Shown: positions 8,904 to 18,212, counted from the first letter of the stretch. The stretch: 64,000 nt of DNA from Novosphingobium barchaimii LL02 (GCF_001046635.1 NZ_KQ130454.1:69501-133500); one strand, 5' to 3'. Translations and numbers: made by a program. Notes: generated by a model from the letters alone, not told the origin.

Positions 8904-9968
8904 TCAGGATATGAAGAAGCGGCTGAGGCCCATGGCTTTCAGGCCACGTCGATAGGTCATCGAACTCATGTCCGCCGGAATATGCGCCTCCATCATCGGA
9001 TCAAGCGGCAGGCACTCGGGCATCTGCACCTCGACGATCGCCTTGTCCTCCTCGAACACGCGCAAGTTGAAATCGTAGACGTCCTGAACCGGCAGATCGG
9101 TGTCGAAATTGCGTGCCATCGGTGCGAACAATCGAGTCACCCGGGCCGAAACCGGCGAAGCGGCATTCATGATGACCAGCCGGTCCTTGCCGGGGAAATG
9201 GATTTCCAGCGTGGCGGTGAATGGCAGGTGGCAGCGGAAATGCCGCAGCCAGTCGAAGTCCGGCACGCCCTTGCCTTCGACCCCGATCGGATAGTTGCCG
9301 ACCGTGCTCCAATATTCGGCATCGAAGCCGTAGCCTGTCACTTTCGTCTTGTAGGCCGGGACTTCGGTATTGTTCACATCGCCGAACGTGTCGGTGTGCA
9401 CGAACGCGAAATGCGCGACATCGAGGAAACCCTCCATCTGGCGCCCGGCGAAACCGTTGATATCGATCCAGGGGCAGACGATCTGCTGGAAAGCCGGCTC
9501 GTCCCAGTGCGGCATGTCGACGATGGCGCCCTGTGCCGGCTCGTCCGCATCGGGCAGCAGGCAGGTCCAGATCAGGCCATAGCGCTCCACGCTGGGGAAG
9601 GTTTTCAGGTGCAGGCGCGCGGGGATGTCTTTGGCGGGATGTGCGGGCACATGGGTGCAGCGCCCCCCGGCCCCGAAGCGCAGGCCGTGATAGGCGCAGA
9701 CCACGCCACCTTCGGCCTGCGTTCCAAGGCTCAACGGCACGCCGCGATGCGGGCAGATGTCGGGCGCGACGACCACTTCGCCGTCCGCCTTGTAAATGAC
9801 GAGGACCTGGTCGAGCAGCCTGGTGCCGATAGGCGCATCGCCCACCTCCCGCGCCAGTGCCACGGGATACCAGTGACGGGCCAGGATCGCCCAGTCCTCA
9901 GGTTCAAAAGTGCAGCCGCGCGGCAGGATGATCTCGTCGTGAGGGTTCACGAGTAGTGCAGTAGCCAT
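8904..9968 (-). CDS. Rieske non-haem iron oxygenase, alpha subunit, HpxD/NdmA-like
   Basis: 354 residues from ATG 9968, which has a GAGAGAA ribosome site. The Rieske 2Fe-2S ligands are C72-x-H74 and C91-x2-H94; the mononuclear iron site is D183-x2-H186-x4-H191 (DVAHFAFVH). By memory of the family, the segments RHWYPVA, ERYGLIW, NNTEVP and VFEEDKAIVE resemble methylxanthine N-demethylases (NdmA type) and the Klebsiella HpxD purine oxygenase. No reductase subunit is encoded nearby. A 41-bp element 55-95 bases upstream is duplicated in front of the purine-locus LysR gene, so I infer purine-linked oxidation or N-demethylation. An aromatic-ring or O-demethylase role cannot be excluded from sequence alone. 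Confidence 0.88.
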   Translation of the reverse strand: MATALLVNPHDEIILPRGCTFEPEDWAILARHWYPVALAREVGDAPIGTRLLDQVLVIYKADGEVVVAPDICPHRGVPLSLGTQAEGGVVCAYHGLRFGAGGRCTHVPAHPAKDIPARLHLKTFPSVERYGLIWTCLLPDADEPAQGAIVDMPHWDEPAFQQIVCPWIDINGFAGRQMEGFLDVAHFAFVHTDTFGDVNNTEVPAYKTKVTGYGFDAEYWSTVGNYPIGVEGKGVPDFDWLRHFRCHLPFTATLEIHFPGKDRLVIMNAASPVSARVTRLFAPMARNFDTDLPVQDVYDFNLRVFEEDKAIVEVQMPECLPLDPMMEAHIPADMSSMTYRRGLKAMGLSRFFIS

Positions 9969-10330
9969 AATTATTCTCTCGCAATCGATGGAACGACCGC
10001 TGACTGATTTGACCCGCTCCATCAAACGCAATGATTTGCATATCGCGTTGCAAAAATTAGAGCGCTACGGAAAAATCCCTCGAATTGAGCCAATCGCGCA
10101 GGCCCGGAGCGCGATCGCTTTTGCCGGAAACGTCGACATGCGCCGGCGCTCGTCCGGCAGCCATCCCGAATTATTCTGGCAATTCGCACCCCCATGATCC
10201 AACGGGAGCGGCATCAATTTCCGCCGCGCCCCACAATCAGGTGACCAGTTTCACGAGCCGCCGCCTGCTAAGGCGATGTTACCTTCGCAAGCCCGTTGAA
10301 TGCTTACGAATTCCTTGAGGCAATGATCCA
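9969..10330. other. Intergenic region between divergent Rieske and RoxA genes
   Basis: 362 bases without a convincing gene. It holds the 41-bp element at 10023-10063 and the ribosome site of the Rieske gene. The half nearest roxA carries a TTGAGG sequence at 10314-10319 that serves the GTG start at 10331. Nothing else recognised. Confidence 0.7.
10023..10063 (-). promoter_or_regulatory. Operator-like element, copy A (Rieske gene)
   Basis: CAAACGCAATGA (10023-10034), 10 variable bases, then GCGTTGCAAAAATTAGAGC (10045-10063). It contains the dyad AACGC-N15-GCGTT, the size expected for a LysR-type binding site. A second copy with all 31 fixed positions and the same spacing is at 27681-27721. 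In both copies the CAAACGC end faces the minus-strand target gene. Confidence 0.75.
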
Positions 10331-11482
10331 GTGCAAGTCAGTAAATTCCAGCCCGACCTTTTTCTGCGCGACTATTGGCAGAAGAAGCCGCTGCTGATCA
10401 AAAACCCGTGGGCCTCGTGGACCAATCCGCTGGAGCCGGACGAACTGGCGGGCCTGGCCTGCGAAGAGGGCATCGAATCCCGCCTCATCACGCAAGATCA
10501 TGGCGCCCTGGCCCTTGAGCACGGCCCCTTTGCCGAGACGCGCTTTGGCGAGCTGGGCGGGGCTCCGTGGACCCTTCTCGTCCAGGCGGTCGATCATCAC
10601 GTGCCTGAAGTCAGCGCTTTGCTCGACTCGTTTCGCTTCATTCCCAATTGGCGCATCGACGACGTCATGGTGAGCTACGCCGTTGACCAGGGCGGCGTGG
10701 GCGCGCACTTCGATCAGTATGACGTATTCCTGATCCAGGGCCTTGGAAAAAGACGCTGGCAGGTTGGCGCACCGTGCGACGATCGGACCGAACTGCTGCC
10801 GCACGACGACTTGCGCCTGCTCGCCAGCTTTGAGGCTACGCAGGAGTGGGTCCTCGAACCCGGCGATATCCTTTACGTGCCGCCCGGCATCCCGCACAAC
10901 GGCATTGCCATCGGCGACGATTGCATGACCTACTCCATAGGCTTTCGCGCGCCGTCGCGCGATGAACTGGTCGTCCAATGGACGGAGCATCTGCTGGACC
11001 AGTCGGATAGCGACCTCCACTATGCCGACCCTGACTTGGCCTTGCAGAAAAACCCCGGTGAGATCGCGCCTGAAGCGCTCGCCGGTCTGCACGCGATGAT
11101 CACCGAGAAACTTCAGGACCGCGAGGCGTTCGCACGGTGGTTCGGCCAGTACAACTCGATGCCCAAGAACCTCGATATCGACTGGGCGCCGGAAGTTCCC
11201 ATCGATGCCGCCGATCTTCACGCGCTGGTTTCCGCTCCGGTTTTCCTGACCCGCAACCCCGCCAGCCGATTTTCCTTCGTCCGCGAGAGCGCCGGGTCGG
11301 TGGTGTTGTTCGTCGATGGCCATTCGTACCCTTGCGCGGGCGAGTGTGCCCTGTTCGCCGAACGCCTGTGCGCAATTGATGAGATCACGGTCGGTCCCGA
11401 TGACCTCAAATCCCCGTCGACGGTCGCCGTCATCGTGGCGCTGCTCAACCTCGGCAGTATTGAGATCGTTGACGAGGACTGA
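10331..11482 (+). CDS. roxA: Ribosomal protein uL16 3-hydroxylase, RoxA/YcfD-type JmjC protein
   Basis: 383 residues from a GTG at 10331; TTGAGG lies 11 bases upstream, and the nearby ATG at 10323 is in another frame. The JmjC/cupin iron site is H126-x-D128 (AHFDQYD) with H189 (GIPHNG), close to the positions in Escherichia coli YcfD. The opening QPDLFLRDYWQKKPLLIKN and the block GDILYVPPG are characteristic of the family. The enzyme uses 2-oxoglutarate, oxygen and Fe(II) to hydroxylate an arginine of ribosomal protein L16. The C-terminal 150 residues form the dimerisation and winged-helix part. It stands alone, divergent from the Rieske gene. Confidence 0.9.
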   Translation: MQVSKFQPDLFLRDYWQKKPLLIKNPWASWTNPLEPDELAGLACEEGIESRLITQDHGALALEHGPFAETRFGELGGAPWTLLVQAVDHHVPEVSALLDSFRFIPNWRIDDVMVSYAVDQGGVGAHFDQYDVFLIQGLGKRRWQVGAPCDDRTELLPHDDLRLLASFEATQEWVLEPGDILYVPPGIPHNGIAIGDDCMTYSIGFRAPSRDELVVQWTEHLLDQSDSDLHYADPDLALQKNPGEIAPEALAGLHAMITEKLQDREAFARWFGQYNSMPKNLDIDWAPEVPIDAADLHALVSAPVFLTRNPASRFSFVRESAGSVVLFVDGHSYPCAGECALFAERLCAIDEITVGPDDLKSPSTVAVIVALLNLGSIEIVDED

Positions 11483-11828
11483 AATCCAGCACTTTTCGAT
11501 CTCCCCGGCAGTCAATGCCCATGCACGCAAGCATGGGCGCAGCTATCCGGTGATCTCGTCGCGTGTCGATCCTTCACATCCCGTAGAGTAAGCCCAAAGC
11601 TCCCGTTTCATTTCGATGTCGATCGGTTTGGGAAACAAGGAGGACGCCTTCACTCAGCGCGCGATGCCGGCCCCGCTCTAATAAACGCAGCACCTCGTCC
11701 ATTTAATGGCAATGGACGGCAACACCCCCGCTCGATAGTCCAAAATCCCGACAGCAGCCCCGCCACAACGGGACAGGGCAAGCCGGAATTGCGCACGCGC
11801 AGGCCGGAAACGGGGTCGGGCATACATC
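11483..11828. other. Intergenic region, roxA to DUF1592 gene
   Basis: 346 bases. A perfect 8-bp hairpin (GCCCATGC / GCATGGGC, 11517-11538, loop ACGCAA) lies 34 bases after the roxA stop and could end that transcript, although no T tract follows. The remaining part must hold the promoter of the five-gene unit downstream; I could not pick a convincing -35/-10 pair. Confidence 0.5.
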
Positions 11829-14330
11829 ATGAGCCTTTCAAGGCATTTCAGTCTGGCTCAAGGCGCCCTTGCGCTGAGCGCGCTGGTCACCGCAGCCACT
11901 CTCTATGCCGCCACGCAGGACGGGCCGACTGAAAGCGCCTCGCGAACCAACGCACAGGCCGGCATGACCCCCATGCAGCAGGCCGCCTTCGTGGAACCGA
12001 TGCTGGGCGAATACTGCTCGCGCTGCCACAACGACATTGACAACGTCGCTGGCCTTTCGGTGGAAGACCTCAAGGCCGACGACTTGCGCACCGGCCGCCA
12101 TGGTGCAGAGTGGGAGAAGATCCTGCGCCGCGTCGCTGCCGGCGAAATGCCCCCTCACGGCAAGGCCCAGCCCGCCCCCGACATGCGCGCCGCCTTCGTC
12201 AACTGGCTGGACACCTCGCGCGCCGGCTACCTTGCCGCCAATCCCGATCCCGGCCAAGCAGCGATCCGCCGCCTCAACCGCGTCGAATACGCCAACGCGG
12301 TGCGCGATCTGCTTTCCCTCGATGTCGATTTCAGCCGCGAGCTTCCCGCCGACAACTCGGGCTTCGGGTTCGATAACATCTCCGACGTGCTGAGCGTCTC
12401 GCCCACGCTGATGGAGCGCTATGTCGCGGTCGCCGGCAAGGTCGGCCGCCTCGCCACCGGCCTCACCAGCCGGCGCGAGATTGTCACCACCTGGCAGGTT
12501 CCCAAGGATGGCTCGGTGCAGAATTCGGGCGTGCCCGCGTGGAACGAACGCGCCGGTGCCGACCTCCCGCTTGCCTCGCGCGGGGGATACGCACACCGAT
12601 ATTACGCCCGCCACGACGGTGAATACGAAATCGCCGCCTGGCTCAATTCCAACAGCAACAACGAGACCGACCGCATGGTCGAAGACAGGGTCTCGCTGCG
12701 AGTGCCGATGAAGGCGGGCTCACACCTCGTCGCGCTCTCGTTCCGCCGCACAGTGGCACCATCCGAGGCGGTTCAGGTGTTGCACAACGATACCGACAAG
12801 GTGCCCATGCCCCTTGAGGCGCCCCGGATGCTCCCGCTTGACGTGTGGGTGGACGGCAAGCTGGCGAAGACGCTGAACGTACCCAGCTACCGGATGCATC
12901 AGCGCTACTCGCAGCAAAACTTTCCGCGCGACGTGCTGCAGGTCGACGTTGCCGGCCCGTTCAACGCCGCCGGCATTCCCGACACCCCCAGCCGCCGCGC
13001 TGTGTACTTGTGCAAGCCGCGCAAGGCGAGCGAGGAGGAAGCCTGCGCCGCCCGCATCGTCTCCGCCCTTGCCCGCCGCGCGTGGCGCCGCCCTGTCGGC
13101 GGGTTCGACATCGCGCCGCTGATGCGGATCTACGCCGCCGAGCGCAAAGCCTCGGACTTCGAACAGGGCATTGAGGCGGCACTGGAAGCGATGCTGGTCT
13201 CGCCCGAGTTCCTCTTCGTGGTGGAGCGCGATCCGCAAGGCGCGATGCCCGGCAGCGTCGCGCGCGTCTCGGACCTCGAACTGGCCACGCGCCTGTCGCT
13301 GTTCCTGTGGAGTTCGATCCCCGACGAACGCCTGCTGACCCTTGCCGAGCAAGGCAAGCTGTCCCAGCCCGCCGTGCGCAACGCCGAAATTGCCCGAATG
13401 CTGGCCGATCCGCGCGCTAAAGCCCTGACGACGAACTTCGCCGGCCAGTGGCTGTACCTACGCAACCTCGACCAGCAGCGCCCCGACATCGACGTCTTCC
13501 CCCAGTTCGACACCCGCCTCAAAGCGGCGATGGCGACCGAGACCGAGATGTTCTTCACCGATGTCCTGCGCGCAAACCGTCCCCTGCTGGACTTCATCTC
13601 GGCCGACTATACCTTCCTTAACCAGCGCCTGGCCCAGCACTATGGCATCCCCGGCGTGTCCGGCCCGGCGTTCCGCCGCGTCAGCCTTGACCCCGCATGG
13701 CATCGGGGCGGCCTTCTGGGTCAGGCCAGCATCCTCACCGTGACGTCCTATGGCAACCACACCTCGGTGGTGAAGCGCGGCAAGTGGATCCTCGACAACA
13801 TGCTTGCCGCAGCGCCCCCGCCCCCGCCGCCAGACATTCCCGCGCTAAAGACCGAGCATGACGGCCGCATGCTGACCGCCCGCCAGCAGCTCGAAATGCA
13901 CCGGATCAACCCCACTTGCGCGGCCTGCCACGTCAAGATGGACCCGCTCGGCTTCTCTCTGGAGAACTTCGATGCGGTCGGTGCCTGGCGCATGGTGGAT
14001 GCCGGCCAGCCAATCGATGCCGCCGCGACCATGCCGGACGGCGCGAAATTCGAAGGCATCGGCGGCCTCCAGTCCATCCTCATGGACCGCAAGGACGAAT
14101 TCACCCGCGCCTTCACCGAGCGGCTGATGACGTATGCCCTGGCCCGCGGCCTCACAGCCAACGACATGCCCTCGGTCCGCGCCATCTCGGCGGACGCCGC
14201 AGCCGATCAGTACCGCATCCAGAGCGTGATCCAGGGCATCGCCGCCAGCCCCGCCTTCACCCTTCGCCGCGTGCCGGATCGCTTCAAGACAGCCTATTTC
14301 GGCGCAAATCAAAGGAGGATCCTGAAGTGA
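11829..14330 (+). CDS. Exported DUF1587/DUF1592/DUF1588/DUF1585 dihaem protein
   Basis: 833 residues with a Sec signal peptide (LALSALVTAATLYAA). A c-type haem motif CSRCH sits near residue 63 and a second, CAACH, near residue 697. In between are the blocks of the planctomycete-style DUF1587 (RRLNRVEYANAVRDLL, DNSGFGFDNISDVLSVSP), DUF1592 and DUF1588 (FLWSSIPDERLL, FAGQWLYLRNL, LNQRLAQHYGI, GLLGQASILTVTSYGNHTS) families, ending in DUF1585. A run of proline follows the DUF1588 block. The biochemical role of these proteins is unknown. The gene overlaps the next by four bases (GTGA) with a strong AAGGAGG serving the second, so both are produced together. Confidence 0.9.
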   Translation: MSLSRHFSLAQGALALSALVTAATLYAATQDGPTESASRTNAQAGMTPMQQAAFVEPMLGEYCSRCHNDIDNVAGLSVEDLKADDLRTGRHGAEWEKILRRVAAGEMPPHGKAQPAPDMRAAFVNWLDTSRAGYLAANPDPGQAAIRRLNRVEYANAVRDLLSLDVDFSRELPADNSGFGFDNISDVLSVSPTLMERYVAVAGKVGRLATGLTSRREIVTTWQVPKDGSVQNSGVPAWNERAGADLPLASRGGYAHRYYARHDGEYEIAAWLNSNSNNETDRMVEDRVSLRVPMKAGSHLVALSFRRTVAPSEAVQVLHNDTDKVPMPLEAPRMLPLDVWVDGKLAKTLNVPSYRMHQRYSQQNFPRDVLQVDVAGPFNAAGIPDTPSRRAVYLCKPRKASEEEACAARIVSALARRAWRRPVGGFDIAPLMRIYAAERKASDFEQGIEAALEAMLVSPEFLFVVERDPQGAMPGSVARVSDLELATRLSLFLWSSIPDERLLTLAEQGKLSQPAVRNAEIARMLADPRAKALTTNFAGQWLYLRNLDQQRPDIDVFPQFDTRLKAAMATETEMFFTDVLRANRPLLDFISADYTFLNQRLAQHYGIPGVSGPAFRRVSLDPAWHRGGLLGQASILTVTSYGNHTSVVKRGKWILDNMLAAAPPPPPPDIPALKTEHDGRMLTARQQLEMHRINPTCAACHVKMDPLGFSLENFDAVGAWRMVDAGQPIDAAATMPDGAKFEGIGGLQSILMDRKDEFTRAFTERLMTYALARGLTANDMPSVRAISADAAADQYRIQSVIQGIAASPAFTLRRVPDRFKTAYFGANQRRILK

Positions 14331-15667
14331 GAGTGATCCGCACTGCCCTTTCCCGCCGCACCCTGCTGCGCGGAGCCGGTGCCGCGATGGCGCTGCCCTT
14401 CCTCGAAGCGATGATGCCCAGCGCGCGCGCCGCCGACGTGGCCTCGCGGCCTAAGCGCCTTCAGGTGTTCTATTCACCCAACGGCATGACCATGCCCGGC
14501 TTCCAGCCTACCGGCACCGGCGCCGATTTCGCCCTCCCGCCAACGCTGGAGCCGCTTGCACCGCACCGCGCCGACATCACCGTTATCAGCGGCCTCGGTC
14601 ATCCGCAGGCCGCTGCCATGGGCGACCGCCCCGCCGGCCACGGCCGCTCGTGCCCTGCGTTCCTGACCGGCACCCACGTCAAGCAGACCGAAGGCCCGGA
14701 CATCCGCGCCGGTGTATCAATGGACCAGGTGTTTGCGGGGCACCTCGGCGATGCCACCCAGCTCACCTCGCTGGAACTGGGTATCGATCAGGCCAGCCTG
14801 CTCGGTTCGTGCGACATCAACTATTCCTGCGCCTATACCAACGGCATCTCATGGCTGACGCCGTCCGTGCCGCTGCCGGTAGAGGCCAACCCCCGCGCCG
14901 TCTTCGAACGCCTGTTTGGCGACGGCGATGTCAGCGACGAGGCCGGGCGCCTCGCCCAGCTGCGCCGCCAGTCCTCCATCCTGGACTTCGTAATGGAGGA
15001 CACCCGCCGCCTCTCCACCCAGCTCGGCATGGAGGATCGGCGCAAGCTCGACGAATATCTCGATGCGACCCGCGCGATCGAGAAACGCATTCAGCGCAGC
15101 GCCTCCTCGCCGGCCACGGGCCAGGCCGCGTCGATGCAGCAGCCCGCCGGCATTCCGGCCGACTTCGCCGAGCATGTGAAGCTGATGATCGACCTGCAGG
15201 TCCTTGCCATGCAGGCCGACATCACCCGTGTGGGCACCTTCATGATCGGGCGGGAACTGAGCAACCGCACCTATCCCGAAATCGGCGTGCCGGATTCGCA
15301 CCACATGCTCAGCCACCACGGCAACAACCCCGAGAAGATGGCCCAGCTGGCGAAGATCAACCGCTATCACATGGAATTTTTCGCCTATTATCTCCAGCGC
15401 ATGAAGGAGGTCCGCGACGGCGAAGGCTCGCTGCTCGACAGGACTCTGGTGATCCGGGGGTCTGCCTTCGGCGATTCCAACGAGCATGATTACATGGACC
15501 TGCCCATTATGGTTGCGGGCGGCCTTGTGAAGGGCGGACGGCACGTCCGGGTCGAAAAGGGGACGACGATGTCGAACCTGATGCTCGCCGGACTGAACGC
15601 GCTGGACGTGCGGGTGGCCTCGTTCGGAGACAGCACCGCGCCGCTGCGGGAACTGACCGATGCGTGA
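14327..15667 (+). CDS. Tat-exported DUF1552 protein
   Basis: 446 residues from GTG 14327, which overlaps the preceding stop and has AAGGAGG 8 bases upstream. The N-terminus carries a twin-arginine signal (SRRTLLRGAGAAMALPFLEA) and a cleavage region near MMPSARAAD. The family blocks RLQVFYSPNGMTMPGF, GHGRSCPAFLTG and GVSMDQVFAG are visible. DUF1552 proteins are almost always encoded directly after DUF1592 proteins and are thought to belong to the alkaline-phosphatase/sulfatase fold group; no activity is established. Tat export suggests folding or cofactor insertion in the cytoplasm before export. Confidence 0.9.
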   Translation: MRVIRTALSRRTLLRGAGAAMALPFLEAMMPSARAADVASRPKRLQVFYSPNGMTMPGFQPTGTGADFALPPTLEPLAPHRADITVISGLGHPQAAAMGDRPAGHGRSCPAFLTGTHVKQTEGPDIRAGVSMDQVFAGHLGDATQLTSLELGIDQASLLGSCDINYSCAYTNGISWLTPSVPLPVEANPRAVFERLFGDGDVSDEAGRLAQLRRQSSILDFVMEDTRRLSTQLGMEDRRKLDEYLDATRAIEKRIQRSASSPATGQAASMQQPAGIPADFAEHVKLMIDLQVLAMQADITRVGTFMIGRELSNRTYPEIGVPDSHHMLSHHGNNPEKMAQLAKINRYHMEFFAYYLQRMKEVRDGEGSLLDRTLVIRGSAFGDSNEHDYMDLPIMVAGGLVKGGRHVRVEKGTTMSNLMLAGLNALDVRVASFGDSTAPLRELTDA

Positions 15668-17030
15668 GGGCGGCGTCCATCCGTTGTCCCGGATGTTGCT
15701 GGCTGCATTGCTCGCACTTCCCGGCACGGCTTATGCGCACGCCGATACCGATACCGATGCGCTGGCGCGGGCCATCACCGCTGGCGACATTCCCGGCGCC
15801 CGCTTTGCGCTTGATTCCGGGACCAGCCCCAGCCAGCCGCTGGCCTACGGCGAAAGCCCGCTCGCCCGCGCCATCGAAACGCAGGAGCCGGCCATGGTGG
15901 CGCTGCTGCTGAAGCGTGGCGCAAAGCCTAACACCGCCGATGCCGAAGGCCTCACCCCCCTCGCCCTCGCCTGTGAGCGCGGCAGCGGGGCGATCGTCGG
16001 TCAGCTGCTGGATGCCCGGGCCGATGTGCGCGAGGCAGGGCCGGACGGCAGCACCCCGCTTGCCGTGTGTGCCCGCTTCTCCAGTGCGGAGACGACCGCG
16101 CGCATGTTGTCCATGGGCGCAAAGGCAGATGCCCCCGACACGCGCGGGCAGACACCGCTGATGTGGGCGGCCTCATCCGGCAATGTCGACGCTATAGCAC
16201 ATCTGCTCAAGGCGGGCGCGAAGGTGAACCGTATCACTGCGGAGGGCTTCACCCCGCTTTTCTTCGCGATCACCAGCGGTTCGGGGGATGCCACGCGCGC
16301 ACTGCTCGAAACCGGGGCCGACGCCGCCCATCGCGGGCCGGAGAACACCAGCGCCGTGCAGTTGGCGCTATACCAGAAGAACTGGCGCGCCGCCGAATTC
16401 CTGGCGGAGCGCGGCCTCGTCGCCCCGGCGGCTTTCGCCGAGCACGACCGCAACGGCGAACAGCCCCTCCACGCCGCCGCAGCCGGAGGGGACGACGCGC
16501 TCGTTTCGCTGCTGCTGGCCAAGGGTGCGAACGCCAATGGCCTGACCGGCCCCTCGCGCATCAAGTGGGTGACGGAGGCCAATTTCGGCATGCCGCCTGC
16601 GCCAGTACCGCCAACGCCGCCCCTCCTGATCGCCGCCCAGCACGGGCATGTCGCGGTGATGAAGCGCCTTGTCGCGGGCGGGGCGAATCCGGCCTTTGTC
16701 GCAGATAACGGCGTCAACGTGGTCCTCGCCGCCGCTTCCGGCCGCAGCGCCGCTGCGTTGGAGGAAGCACTGGCGCTGGCCCCCAATGCCAACGTCGCCA
16801 ACGGCAAGGGAGTAACCGCGCTGCATCTGGTGCTGGACGGCGGAATGCATGGTGAGCTTGCCCCGATGCTCCGCGTTCTGGCGGCCCACGGCGCCCGCCA
16901 GGACATCGCCAACCAGCGCGGCACCACCCCCGCGCAGATGGCCGAGGGCGGACTTGCGACGGTAAAAGCAGTCTACGATCAAGTCTTTGGTCAAAAAGGC
17001 ACACCCGTGGTAGCGAGTGCCCATCCTTGA
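15660..17030 (+). CDS. Exported ankyrin-repeat protein
   Basis: 456 residues; ATG 15660 overlaps the stop of the DUF1552 gene by eight bases. A signal peptide (MLLAALLALPGTAYAHA) is followed by about nine ankyrin repeats, for example GQTPLMWAASSGNVDAIAHL, NGEQPLHAAAAGGDDALVSL and GVTALHLVLDG, with one longer insertion between repeats near residue 300 (MPPAPVPPTPP). Ankyrin repeats are protein-binding scaffolds; here the location should be periplasmic or extracytoplasmic. Tight coupling to the DUF1592 and DUF1552 genes implies that it holds that complex together or binds its target. Confidence 0.9.
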   Translation: MREGGVHPLSRMLLAALLALPGTAYAHADTDTDALARAITAGDIPGARFALDSGTSPSQPLAYGESPLARAIETQEPAMVALLLKRGAKPNTADAEGLTPLALACERGSGAIVGQLLDARADVREAGPDGSTPLAVCARFSSAETTARMLSMGAKADAPDTRGQTPLMWAASSGNVDAIAHLLKAGAKVNRITAEGFTPLFFAITSGSGDATRALLETGADAAHRGPENTSAVQLALYQKNWRAAEFLAERGLVAPAAFAEHDRNGEQPLHAAAAGGDDALVSLLLAKGANANGLTGPSRIKWVTEANFGMPPAPVPPTPPLLIAAQHGHVAVMKRLVAGGANPAFVADNGVNVVLAAASGRSAAALEEALALAPNANVANGKGVTALHLVLDGGMHGELAPMLRVLAAHGARQDIANQRGTTPAQMAEGGLATVKAVYDQVFGQKGTPVVASAHP

Positions 17031-17061
17031 TTCACAAAACTCGAACAGGATCGACAAAACC

Positions 17062-17538
17062 ATGACGCTTTCGAAAAGCCTTTCCCTTGCCGCTCTTGGC
17101 ATGTCCGCCGCGTTTCTCGCGGTGACAAGCACACTGGCTGTCGCCGCTTCGCCGGCCGCCACCACGATCGCCACGCGCCACGCCAACTTCAAGAAGATGG
17201 GCGGCGCCATGAAGGTCCTCAAGGACCAGCTTGCCAGCGGCACGATCGACAAGCCCGCTGCCGTCACCGCCGCCAAGACCCTTGCCGCAACGGGCCGCGC
17301 CCAGGCTGGCCTGTTTCCCAACGGCAGCGGTCCCTCCTCGGGCGTGAAGACCGACGCCCTGCCCGCTATCTGGACCAACCGCGCGGTCTTCGACGGCCAG
17401 ATGAAGGCCTTCATCGCCCAAGCCGACAAGATGGTCGTGGCCGCCAATACCGGCAACGCCGCTGCGGTTGGCGCCCAGTTCAAGGCCGTCGGCGGCACCT
17501 GCGCTGCCTGCCACAAGCAGTTCCGCGCGGACAACTGA
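17062..17538 (+). CDS. Cytochrome c-prime-like protein
   Basis: 158 residues from ATG 17062, chosen because it gives a good signal peptide and an AGGA 11 bases upstream. The mature protein is helical, and its only haem motif, CAACHKQFR, is near the C-terminus at residue 147, the layout of class II cytochromes c (four-helix bundle). Conserved family features include the early RHANFKKMGGAMK helix and the W in LPAIW. The gene begins 31 bases after the ankyrin gene and ends two bases before the cytochrome b561 gene. It probably passes electrons between the membrane b-type cytochrome and periplasmic partners. Confidence 0.88.
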   Translation: MTLSKSLSLAALGMSAAFLAVTSTLAVAASPAATTIATRHANFKKMGGAMKVLKDQLASGTIDKPAAVTAAKTLAATGRAQAGLFPNGSGPSSGVKTDALPAIWTNRAVFDGQMKAFIAQADKMVVAANTGNAAAVGAQFKAVGGTCAACHKQFRADN

Positions 17539-17540
17539 GT

Positions 17541-18212
17541 ATGCCCGCCGCTTCCACCACCCGTATCTGGGACCCGGCCGTCCGTCTGTTCCACTGGCTG
17601 CTGGTCGCCCTTATCGCCTTCTCGTGGTGGAGCGGCGAGCAGCACGACATGGAGCGTCACCGGCTTTCTGGCTACGCGATCCTCGCGCTGCTGGTGTTTC
17701 GCGTGTTCTGGGGCTTTGCCGGCCCCCGTACCGCGCGTTTTTCCAGCTTCGTGCGCGGACCGGGCGCGGTCATTGCCTATATGAAGGGCCTTGGCCGCCG
17801 TGCCGGACATGCTGCCGATGGCCACAACCCGCTCGGCGGGTGGAGCGTCATCGCCATGCTCGCCGTAATCGGACTGATGGTGACGGCGGGCCTGTTTGCT
17901 GTAGACGTAGACGGGTTCCAATCCGGCCCGCTGGCGGACTATGTCTCGTTCGATCAAGGCCGTACCGCTGCCGAACTGCACGAGACCTTGTTCAACGCGA
18001 TCCTCGCGCTGGTGGCGCTGCATGTGGCAGCGGTGGCGTTCTACCTGGTATGGAAGCGCCAGAACCTTGTCCGACCGATGATTACCGGCAGCCGCAAGAC
18101 GCCTGATGGCGAAAGACCCGCCGAATTGCGCTGGTCACCGGCGCTGGCCGTTCTCGGTATCGCGATTGCCGTGGCTGTGGCCTGGACTGTGTCCACAGGC
18201 TTCCGGTTCTAG
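17541..18212 (+). CDS. Cytochrome b561-family membrane protein
   Basis: 223 residues with four or five membrane helices and a final hydrophobic helix (ALAVLGIAIAVAVAWTV). The N-terminal RIWDPAVRLFHWLLV carries the first haem-ligand histidine; further histidines lie at EQHDMERHRLSGY, ELHETLFN and ALHVAAVAFYLVWK, the usual pattern for di-haem b-type cytochromes related to Ni/Fe-hydrogenase cytochrome b. It should take electrons from quinol and hand them to the cytochrome c encoded two bases upstream, or the reverse. It is the last gene of the five-gene unit; a hairpin follows. Confidence 0.9.
   Translation: MPAASTTRIWDPAVRLFHWLLVALIAFSWWSGEQHDMERHRLSGYAILALLVFRVFWGFAGPRTARFSSFVRGPGAVIAYMKGLGRRAGHAADGHNPLGGWSVIAMLAVIGLMVTAGLFAVDVDGFQSGPLADYVSFDQGRTAAELHETLFNAILALVALHVAAVAFYLVWKRQNLVRPMITGSRKTPDGERPAELRWSPALAVLGIAIAVAVAWTVSTGFRF

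Noticed and set aside
9988-10197. A 69-codon plus-strand frame in the gap upstream of roxA
   Set aside because: It runs through the 41-bp element and the Rieske leader and has no ribosome site or family pattern.
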